From: Streptomyces sp. 846.5
Lineage (GTDB): Bacteria; Actinomycetota; Actinomycetes; Streptomycetales; Streptomycetaceae
Length of the DNA stretch: 64,000 nucleotides
Assembly: GCF_004365705.1 (NCBI RefSeq)
Contig: NZ_SOBN01000001.1
Location: forward strand, 3,396,001-3,460,000
Direction: 5' to 3'
In this document: one piece after another, positions 25,925 through 31,823 of the stretch
Numbering within the stretch: position 1 is the stretch's first letter
Layout of the letters: every line of letters begins with the position of its first letter
Translations under genes and position numbers: made by a program
Notes under the pieces: generated by a model
Seen by the model: only the letters and a program-made list of their open reading frames with translations
What the model was told of the DNA's origin: nothing
Database searches by the model: none

Positions 25925-26640
25925 GGCTCGCGCAGGGTGTAGCCGACGCCCCGGACGGTGTGGATCAGCGCCGGGGCGTCCGGAAGTTCGAGCTTGCGGC
26001 GCAGATAGCCGATGTAGACGGCGAGGTTCTTGGAGCCGGGGCCGAAGTCGTAGCCCCAGATCCGGTCGTACACGGTGCTGTGGTCCAGCACGATCCCGGC
26101 GTTCCGGGCGAGCAGTTCCAGCAGGTCGTACTCGGTCCGGGACAGCGCGATCTCGGTGCGCTGCCGCCAGACCCGGCGGGCGGTCGGGTCGATCCGCAGG
26201 TCGGCCACCTCGATGACGTCCTCGGTGGCGAAGACGTTCTGGCTGGACGGGGGGTCGGCCGGCACCGGGACCGGCGTGGCCCGGCGCAGCAGCGCGCGCA
26301 GCCGGGCCAGCAGCTCGTCCGCCTCGAAGGGCTTGACCATGTAGTCGTCGGCGCCCGCGTCCAGCCCGGCGACCCGGTCGGAGGTCTCGACCCGCGCGGT
26401 GAGCATCAGGATCGGCGTGCGGTCGTTCTCGGCCCGCAGCACCCCGCACACGGCGAGGCCGTCGATGCCGGGCATCATCACGTCCAGCACGATGACATCC
26501 GGGTGTTCCCGGTGGATCGCGGCCAACGCCTGGATGCCGTCGGCGACCGCGGTCACCTGGTAGCCCTCCAGGGTCAGCAGGCGCACGACGGAATCGCGGA
26601 TGGCCCGGTCGTCCTCGGCCAGAAGTACTGTCGATGTCAC
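25921..26640 (-). CDS. MprA-like OmpR-family response regulator
   Basis: A 239-aa regulator. The receiver has LLAEDDRAIRDS, the phosphoacceptor Asp in IVLDVMMPGIDG, and the Lys in MVKPFE. The winged-helix DNA-binding domain has RTEYDLLELLARN and the KNLAVYIGYLRRKLE recognition region, ending with HTVRGVGYTLREP. GTG 26640 gives a normal N-terminus; longer readings add a low-complexity tail. It is the first gene of the regulator-kinase pair. Confidence 0.92.
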   Translation of the reverse strand: MTSTVLLAEDDRAIRDSVVRLLTLEGYQVTAVADGIQALAAIHREHPDVIVLDVMMPGIDGLAVCGVLRAENDRTPILMLTARVETSDRVAGLDAGADDYMVKPFEADELLARLRALLRRATPVPVPADPPSSQNVFATEDVIEVADLRIDPTARRVWRQRTEIALSRTEYDLLELLARNAGIVLDHSTVYDRIWGYDFGPGSKNLAVYIGYLRRKLELPDAPALIHTVRGVGYTLREP

Positions 26641-26738
26641 GGGACGATTCTCGCCGCCACGTGTGAGAGCGAAGTAAGAGGGTCCTCCTTCGGCGTGTTT
26701 CCGGTGTGTCCCGGCGCGTTCCGGCGTGTTCTGCCGGC

Positions 26739-26999
26739 TCAGGAGCCGTAGACGGTGAGCACGGCGCCGTCGATCTCGATCCGGCGGGTGCCGGTGAGCT
26801 CGCCCCGGCGCAGCGCGGCCAGGCAGCGGCGGAACAGCAGCATCTCCTCGCCGTCGAGGACGGCCGCGGCGAGGTCGAGCACCTCGTCGAGGTTGCTGTC
26901 GGTGAGCACCGCGGGCAGCTCGCCGGAGAGCAGGACGACGGACTCGCCGCTGCTGCCCCGGACGACGGCGGTGGTGGGGCCTCCCTGAACGACCAGCAT
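26739..26999 (-). CDS. Small hypothetical protein
   Basis: An 86-aa acidic protein beginning MLVVQGGPTTAVVRG, without Cys or membrane segment, predicted mixed alpha/beta. GGGGGA lies 6 bp before the ATG. I do not recognise the family. It lies 98 bp upstream of the MprA-like gene on the same strand and might be in its transcript. Confidence 0.6.
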   Translation of the reverse strand: MLVVQGGPTTAVVRGSSGESVVLLSGELPAVLTDSNLDEVLDLAAAVLDGEEMLLFRRCLAALRRGELTGTRRIEIDGAVLTVYGS

Positions 27000-27158
27000 G
27001 AATTCCCCCTGGTCCCGGGGGCAGCGTGCGGCTCACCCGCCCCTCTCGGATGACGACGCTAGTCGCATATGCGGGGGTGAGCAGGGGTCACTGCCGATAT
27101 TCGCCCGATCCGGTCATGTCCGGGCATTCAGGGAACCGCAACTGGCAAAGGAGGCGTG

Positions 27159-27551
27159 TTAGTTGTCCGCCTGCTGGTGATCACCGCGATCGAGCAGCGA
27201 CTCGACCAGCGCGGCCACATGGCGGCGGTCGTCGACCGAGAGCTTCTGCAGACTGGCGATCAGCACGTCCACCTCCGGGTCGGGGCTGACCGCGGCGCCG
27301 GCCGGCTCGCCCGCGTAGAGGTGGATCCCGCAGGCCTCGGCGGCGGCCCGGCGGATCGTGTCCAACGGCAGGTCCAGCGCCCGGGCCAGCCCCTCCAGGG
27401 TGGCCGGCTGCGGCATCCTTACCAGCCGTTCGGTGGTGGCGAGATGGTGCACGGTGGATCGTGGGATGCCACCCCTGCGGGCCGCCTCACCGTAGGACCA
27501 GCCCTGCTGGTCCAGGCGGCTCCTCATCAACTGCTGCAGGGCGTTGGACAC
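27159..27551 (-). CDS. Xre-like HTH regulator of the peptide cluster
   Basis: A 130-aa protein. GTG 27551 is preceded by GGAGG at 10 bp; upstream extensions run through the operator region and look non-coding. The HTH of the Cro/C1 type covers about residues 10-65 (WSYGEAARRGGIPRSTVHHL, then LARALDLPLDTIRRAA). A C-terminal helix pair with a run of acidic residues (SPDPEVDVLIASLQKLSVDD) may dimerize or bind a partner. It is transcribed away from the two peptide genes and faces two palindromes in the shared gap, so it is the likely regulator of both directions. Confidence 0.8.
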   Translation of the reverse strand: MSNALQQLMRSRLDQQGWSYGEAARRGGIPRSTVHHLATTERLVRMPQPATLEGLARALDLPLDTIRRAAAEACGIHLYAGEPAGAAVSPDPEVDVLIASLQKLSVDDRRHVAALVESLLDRGDHQQADN

Positions 27552-27728
27552 CTGGCTGACGCCTCCTGTCGGCTGCCCCTTCGGCGGCCTGTGACGGTCC
27601 GATTCTACGGCGATCACCGGCCACGTCACCGGTTCACCCGCTCCCACCTGGCAATTTCTCTCTGTTACCAGTCCGTTGCAGAAAGTCGCGGCAGAACCGC
27701 TTGCGCGGCCCCCTCCGTGCCTACTACT

Positions 27729-27767
27729 GTCCAATCTCGTTGGACAAGACGTCCGACCGAGTTGGAC
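27729..27767. promoter_or_regulatory. Two phased palindromes between the Xre regulator and the peptide genes
   Basis: Site 1 is GTCCAA-TCTCG-TTGGAC (27729-27745), perfect in both arms. Site 2 is GTCCGA-CCGAG-TTGGAC (27751-27767), with one mismatch. Their centres are 22 bp apart, two helical turns, so two dimers would sit on one face of the DNA. A further half site GTCCGACCG recurs at 27791-27799. The array lies in the divergent promoter region about 65-100 bp before the first peptide ATG. Confidence 0.75.
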
Positions 27768-27829
27768 GGGAGTGGGGGGGATCCCTCCCCGTCCGACCGC
27801 AACTGTCCATTCCTTAGGGGGAATTGACC

Positions 27830-28045
27830 ATGCTTGAGATGCACGAGATGGACAACGAGTCGGCCGAGCTGCTCCCCGGCCGTGAGGCCCTGAGCACCTT
27901 CAAGTTCACCAAGGTCTCGGTGACCAACGTGACCAAGCACGTCGCCAACGTCGCGGCCAGCAACTCGTCCTCGGCCGGCAACTGGCTGTCGCTGGGCTCC
28001 GTCGCCCAGTCCGCCGCCGACCAGGGCATCAGCATCAGCCAGTAG
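27830..28045 (+). CDS. Cys-free 71-aa precursor-like peptide 1
   Basis: ATG 27830 has AGGGGGA 7 bp upstream. The peptide starts MLEMHEMDNESAELLPGREA and ends GISISQ. It has no Cys and no signal peptide, and its second half is rich in Ser, Asn, Ala and Val. It is a clear paralog of the next gene: residues 10-23 (ESAELLPGREALST) and the NVTKHVA, ASNSS, AGNW, SVAQS and QGISISQ blocks are shared. A charged, acidic first third followed by a small-residue-rich second half is typical of leader-core peptide precursors. No known RiPP class is recognised. A structural spore or surface peptide is the alternative. Confidence 0.8.
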   Translation: MLEMHEMDNESAELLPGREALSTFKFTKVSVTNVTKHVANVAASNSSSAGNWLSLGSVAQSAADQGISISQ

Positions 28046-28113
28046 TAGCACCGCGGTTACTCACACACCGTCAGCACCACCCACCACGTCAGTACACCAC
28101 GAAAGGCACTGCC

Positions 28114-28332
28114 ATGAGCATGAACATGCACGAGCTCGACGCCGAGTCCGCCGAGCTGCTCCCCGGCCGCGAGGCGCTGAGCACGGTGAAGTTCAGCTTC
28201 ACCAAGAAGGTCAACGTGACCAAGCACGTCGCCCACGTCACCGCGAGCAACTCCTCCGTCGCCGGCAACTGGGGCTCGATCGACTCGGTCGCCCAGTCGC
28301 AGGCCACCCAGGGCATCAGCATCAGCCAGTAG
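28114..28332 (+). CDS. Cys-free 72-aa precursor-like peptide 2 (paralog of peptide 1)
   Basis: ATG 28114 follows a GAAAGG by 8 bp, 68 bp after the stop of peptide 1. The product starts MSMNMHELDAESAELLPGRE and ends GISISQ. Alignment to peptide 1 needs only small shifts; differences cluster in the first 10 residues, in TVKFSFTKKVNV versus TFKFTKVSVTNV, and at a few Ser/Gly/Asp positions. DNA identity is also high, pointing to a fairly recent tandem duplication with both copies kept intact. A strong hairpin follows 75 bp after the stop, before the protease gene. The function is unknown. Confidence 0.8.
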   Translation: MSMNMHELDAESAELLPGREALSTVKFSFTKKVNVTKHVAHVTASNSSVAGNWGSIDSVAQSQATQGISISQ

Positions 28333-28407
28333 GCACGACCGGCGCACCCTGCACCGACGCACAACGCACCACCGCACAACCCGCAGTACGCAGTACGCAG
28401 CACCAGG

Positions 28408-28444
28408 GGCGCGGGCCGCGCCAGGGGAGGGCGCGGCCCGCGCC
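28408..28444 (+). terminator. 15-bp perfect hairpin between peptide genes and protease gene
   Basis: Arms GGCGCGGGCCGCGCC (28408-28422) and GGCGCGGCCCGCGCC (28430-28444) pair perfectly around AGGGGAG. No T-run follows; the protease ribosome site (GGGGGAGG) comes right after. It probably acts as partial terminator or mRNA stabilizer so that the peptide message exceeds protease message. A short repeat of GCAGTAC precedes it (28384-28400). Confidence 0.7.
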
Positions 28445-28464
28445 GGGGGAGGACACGCACAGCA

Positions 28465-30438
28465 ATGACCGTCAGTGTGGAGCCGGGGGCACTGGTACCC
28501 GGCCCGGGGGGATTCGCCACCTCCCTCCCGGGCGTCCCGTACCAGGAGGACGCCCGGGAGTTCATCGATTTCACAGACCCGCAGGCGGAGCCGCGCCGGT
28601 TCGCGGCCGCGGACTCCGTACCCGTGTTCCCCGTGCCGCGGTTGAGCGCGGGGCTCCGCCTGCACGGCGAGTACCAGGGCTCCGGGTTCACCGAGCCCAA
28701 GTACATCGCGCGCCGAGGGGACGGCCAGGTGGTGCAGCTCTCCAGGCTGCTCCACCTGGTCGCCGGCGCCGTCGACGGCGTCCGCGACACCGAGCGCATC
28801 GCGCACCGGGTCAGCGGGCTGTACGGACGCGAGGTGAGCGAGGAGAACATCGCCTACCTGGTCGAGCAGAAGCTGCAACCCCTCGGCGTCACCGTCCCGT
28901 TCGGGCAGGAGGACGACGAGGTCAGCGGCGCGCCCCGGTCCGATCTGCTGCTGGCCCTCAAGGGCCACAAAGTCATGTTCGACGCCAAGCGCGCCAACAC
29001 CATCGGCCGTTCGCTGGCCTGGCTGCACCGTCCGCTGATGGTGGTGCTGGTGCTGGCGTCCATGGTGCTCATGGACGTCTGGCTGTTCGGCTTCTACGGC
29101 GCGATCACCCCGGTGCTGGAGGTGCTCAACCAGCCGGTGCTGCTGCTGGCGGTGTTCGCGCTGACCGTCGCCTCGGTGGTGTTCCACGAGTTCGGCCACG
29201 CCTCCGCCTGCCGCTACGGCGGCGCCCGCCCCGGCTGCATCGGCTGCGGGTTCTTCCTGATCTGGCCGTCGATGTACACCGACGTCACCGACGTCTACCG
29301 GATCGGCCGGGGCGGGCGGATCAGGACCGACCTCGGCGGCGTCTACTTCAACATCGTCTTCATGCTCGGCATGGGCGGCGCCTACTTCCTGACCGGCCAG
29401 CAGTTCTTCCTCAGCGCCGTCTACCTGGGCCACTTCGAGGTACTGGAACAGCTGATGCCGGCCGTCCGGCTGGACGGCTACTACATCCTGGGCGACCTGG
29501 CCGGGGTGCCCGACCTGTTCGGCAAGATCAAGCCGATCCTGCTCAGCATGGTGCCGGGCAAGCCGGTCCGTCCCGAGGTCGCCGGGCTCAAGCGCTCCGC
29601 CCGGATCATCGTCACCGCCTGGGTCGTCACCATGGTGCCGCTGCTGCTGGGCGACCTGGGCTACGCCCTGTGGAACCTGCCGCGGATCCTGACGACCGGC
29701 GCCCGCTCGCTGGTGGCCCAGCTCGGCGGCACCGCCTCGGCGTTCGCCGGCGGGCACTTCGCCGCCGGCCTGGTCGGCGTGCTCGGCAGCTTCATGCTGG
29801 TCTGCCCGCTCGCCGGGATGGCCTATCTCTCGATCAGGCTGGGCGGACGGCTGCTGCGCACCGCGCTGCGGGCCACCAGCGAGAGCCCCCGGCTACGGCT
29901 CGCCTTCTGCGCCGTCGCCGTCAGCGCGGTCGCCGGACTCGGCGTCGCCTGGGCCGGGGGCGCGACCCCGAAGCCGCTGCCGCAGCAGCCGCCGCTGGTG
30001 CCGGTGCTGCAGCCGGGCGTCCCCACCACCGAGCCGGCCGCCCCCGGCCAGGGGTCCGGAAAGCCGACGTCAGGAGGGTCCGGCGGATCGGCCCGGCCCG
30101 GCGGCGGGATGAGCAGCGGGGCAGGCGTCATCCCCGGGGCCACCCCGTCGGCCTCGGCGACGGCCTCCGGCACCGCGTCCTCGGCCGCCTCGAAGCCCGC
30201 GGCCGGCCTCACCACCGCTCCGGCGACGACGCAGACCACCACGGCGGGAAAGCCGGCCGGAACGCCGACCAGCACCGCCGCGTCGACCACGCACGCGCCG
30301 AGCACGGCGGCGGCCACCACGGCAGCGCCCACCACCGCGGCACCGACCACCGCCGCCCCGTCGACGACCGCTCCGTCGACGCCGCCCCCAACAGCCACGA
30401 CCAGCGCCGCAGCCTCCCCGGCCACGCCAACCAAGTGA
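28465..30438 (+). CDS. Membrane M50-family metalloprotease with RRE-like N-terminal domain
   Basis: A 657-aa protein. Residues about 85-145 look like a PqqD-type winged helix (RiPP recognition element): QLSRLLHLVAGAVDG, IAHRVSGLYGREVSEENIAY, VEQKLQPLGV. About eight membrane spans cover 180-500. Zinc ligands are H241EFGH245 and D337 in VRLDGYYILGD, the site-2-protease/peptide zinc metalloprotease pattern. A Cys pair (C258IGC261) lies just after the zinc helix. Residues about 500-657 form a long outer tail rich in Thr, Pro, Ala and Ser with TTAAP repeats. It would recognise the upstream peptides through the RRE and cut them in or at the membrane. Known relatives occur in peptide-maturation clusters; function here is inferred. 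Confidence 0.85.
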   Translation: MTVSVEPGALVPGPGGFATSLPGVPYQEDAREFIDFTDPQAEPRRFAAADSVPVFPVPRLSAGLRLHGEYQGSGFTEPKYIARRGDGQVVQLSRLLHLVAGAVDGVRDTERIAHRVSGLYGREVSEENIAYLVEQKLQPLGVTVPFGQEDDEVSGAPRSDLLLALKGHKVMFDAKRANTIGRSLAWLHRPLMVVLVLASMVLMDVWLFGFYGAITPVLEVLNQPVLLLAVFALTVASVVFHEFGHASACRYGGARPGCIGCGFFLIWPSMYTDVTDVYRIGRGGRIRTDLGGVYFNIVFMLGMGGAYFLTGQQFFLSAVYLGHFEVLEQLMPAVRLDGYYILGDLAGVPDLFGKIKPILLSMVPGKPVRPEVAGLKRSARIIVTAWVVTMVPLLLGDLGYALWNLPRILTTGARSLVAQLGGTASAFAGGHFAAGLVGVLGSFMLVCPLAGMAYLSIRLGGRLLRTALRATSESPRLRLAFCAVAVSAVAGLGVAWAGGATPKPLPQQPPLVPVLQPGVPTTEPAAPGQGSGKPTSGGSGGSARPGGGMSSGAGVIPGATPSASATASGTASSAASKPAAGLTTAPATTQTTTAGKPAGTPTSTAASTTHAPSTAAATTAAPTTAAPTTAAPSTTAPSTPPPTATTSAAASPATPTK

Positions 30439-30503
30439 TCCGCTGCGCACGGTCGCTACCCGCAGAACATCCGTCAGTCAGGACATCCGTCAGGAGAGAA
30501 CGC

Positions 30504-31211
30504 ATGAATCTCAATGAGCACCGCAGAGTGACACGACGTACTGGCCCCGGCCGCAAGGCCGTCCGCCTCGGCCTGCTGGCCACCGTGGGCCTGGGCGCCA
30601 TCGCCACCGCGGCGAGCGCGCAGGCCGCCGCACCCGGCACCTTCTCCAGCAACGGGCACGGCGTGGCCATCGCCGACGACGCCGCCCTGGCCTACGCCAA
30701 CCCGGTCCAGCGGACCGCCTTCGACGACTCCTTCACCGTGCACCAGTACGGCACGGTGTTCGCGGCGGCCGCCCACAACGACGCCCACGCCACCTCCTCG
30801 GCCTGCACCGCGGCCTCGCCGTGCCGGTCGGTGGCGCTGTCCTTCCAGATCATCACCATGGCCGGGGAGAACATCCACCTCAACGCCCAGAACCTGAGCC
30901 GGGCGACCAACAACCACTGCACGGACTGCCAGACCTTCGCCGGGGCCTACCAGTTCGTCGTCTCGACGGCCAACCCGTTCACCCTCAGCCACTCGGCGCA
31001 GCGTCAACTGGCAGAGATCCACCGCAAGTTGGACGCGCTCGGGCGTTCCAACGCCTCGATCGCCTCGATCCAGGCCCAGGCCGACGCGCTGGCCGCCCAG
31101 GTCACCACGATCCTCAAGGCCGGTGCCGCCACCGCCCCGAAGGGACCGGGCGTCGACGCCCTGGCCGCGATGGCGCCCACGGTCACCATGCACCGCATGC
31201 TGACGCACTGA
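30504..31211 (+). CDS. Secreted four-cysteine protein of the peptide cluster
   Basis: A 235-aa exported protein. GGAGAG precedes ATG 30504 by 6 bp. An Arg-rich N-terminus, a hydrophobic core (GLLATVGLGAIATAA) and ASAQA-A give a normal signal peptide cut near residue 37. The mature part has two Cys pairs, SSACTAASPC and HCTDCQTF, likely disulfides, in a region with beta-strand character (SVALSFQIITMAG, AYQFVVSTANPF), then a helical C-terminus. I recognise no domain. It follows the M50 gene by 65 bp on the same strand and is presumably part of the same operon, perhaps the partner or acceptor of the processed peptides. Confidence 0.75.
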   Translation: MNLNEHRRVTRRTGPGRKAVRLGLLATVGLGAIATAASAQAAAPGTFSSNGHGVAIADDAALAYANPVQRTAFDDSFTVHQYGTVFAAAAHNDAHATSSACTAASPCRSVALSFQIITMAGENIHLNAQNLSRATNNHCTDCQTFAGAYQFVVSTANPFTLSHSAQRQLAEIHRKLDALGRSNASIASIQAQADALAAQVTTILKAGAATAPKGPGVDALAAMAPTVTMHRMLTH

Positions 31212-31251
31212 CGCCTCATCGCTGACGAACCGGCGACTCCGCTTGCACGTC

Positions 31252-31280
31252 ACAAAATATGAGCCATGCTCTTGTTTTGT
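31252..31280. terminator. AT-rich 29-bp palindrome behind the peptide cluster
   Basis: ACAAAA-TAT-GAGC, loop CAT, GCTC-TTG-TTTTGT pair in 12 of 13 positions (counting one G-T), and the right side is U-rich. It lies 41 bp after the secreted-protein stop and 113 bp before the lectin remnant. It can serve as intrinsic terminator for the cluster or as operator of the lectin gene. Confidence 0.55.
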
Positions 31281-31392
31281 TACCCGCCGGTACCTACCAT
31301 CTGACACTGATCGACGCTGTTCTCCCGCTCCGCGCACCCCCACCCCCCGGCCCCCAGCCGGGGGGTGTCCCCTGCACCCAGAGGAGCCACGC

Positions 31393-31736
31393 GTGACCAG
31401 ATCAGTCCTGCCCCGCACCGCCGCACTCGCCGCCTCCTGTCTGTTCGCGGCCCTCGCCCTGAGCGCCGTCCCCGGCGCGGCCTCGGCCGCCGCGCCGCGG
31501 GGACCCAGCTGCGGCAGTGGACCTGCAACGGCACCGGCGCCCAGCACTGGGTGCTGAAGTCGGCCGGCAACGGGCTCTACAAGATCGCCGACTCGCAGGA
31601 CACCGCGATGGTCGCCACGGCCGGGCCCGCCACCGACTCCGGCGGCAACCCGCTCACCCAGCTGCAGCCGGACACCGGCGCGGCCGGCCAGCTCTGGCAG
31701 CTGACCAAGCTCGGCATCGTCCACCTGCACGGCTGA
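31393..31736 (+). pseudogene. Secreted ricin-type lectin gene, frameshifted and internally deleted
   Basis: GAGGAG precedes GTG 31393, which opens a normal signal peptide (LAASCLFAALALSAVPGAAS AA). This frame then leaves the domain and stops at 31557. From about 31498 a different frame reads TQLRQWTCNGTGAQHWVL, then YKIADSQ, NPLTQLQPD and GQLWQLTKL, which is the second half of a ricin-type beta-trefoil unit, ending at 31736. The first part of the domain is missing between the signal peptide and TQLRQW. A deletion that also shifted the frame near 31490-31500 explains both. It is probably non-functional. Confidence 0.75.
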
Positions 31737-31743
31737 CACCAGG

Positions 31744-31775
31744 ACGGGCCGGCCAGGAGCACCTGGCCGGCCCGT
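31744..31775 (+). terminator. 14-bp perfect hairpin after the lectin remnant
   Basis: Arms ACGGGCCGGCCAGG (31744-31757) and CCTGGCCGGCCCGT (31762-31775) with loop AGCA lie 7 bp behind the lectin stop. Strong GC stem without T-run. Confidence 0.7.
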
Positions 31776-31790
31776 TCCATGGGCATATAT

Positions 31791-31820
31791 TTCACTAGTA
31801 AATTACCTGCTAATATTGAA
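31791..31820. promoter_or_regulatory. AT-rich operator for the MarR/FUSC pair
   Basis: TTCACTAGTA and TAATATTGAA (8 of 10 positions complementary) flank AATTACCTGC. It sits immediately before the FUSC start codon and contrasts with the GC-rich surroundings. The AGTAAATTA core resembles sites bound by MarR-type regulators, and a MarR gene follows the FUSC gene. Confidence 0.6.
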
Positions 31821-31823
31821 GCC

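Noticed and set aside
29823..30434. A minus-strand frame rich in Val/Gly/Ala opposite the protease tail
   Set aside because: It is the complement of the TTAAP-type repeat coding region and has no start context.
27159..31211. Lanthipeptide or thiopeptide cluster
   Set aside because: The peptides have no Cys, and no LanB/LanC/LanM, YcaO or radical SAM gene is present, so a classical RiPP class is not supported.
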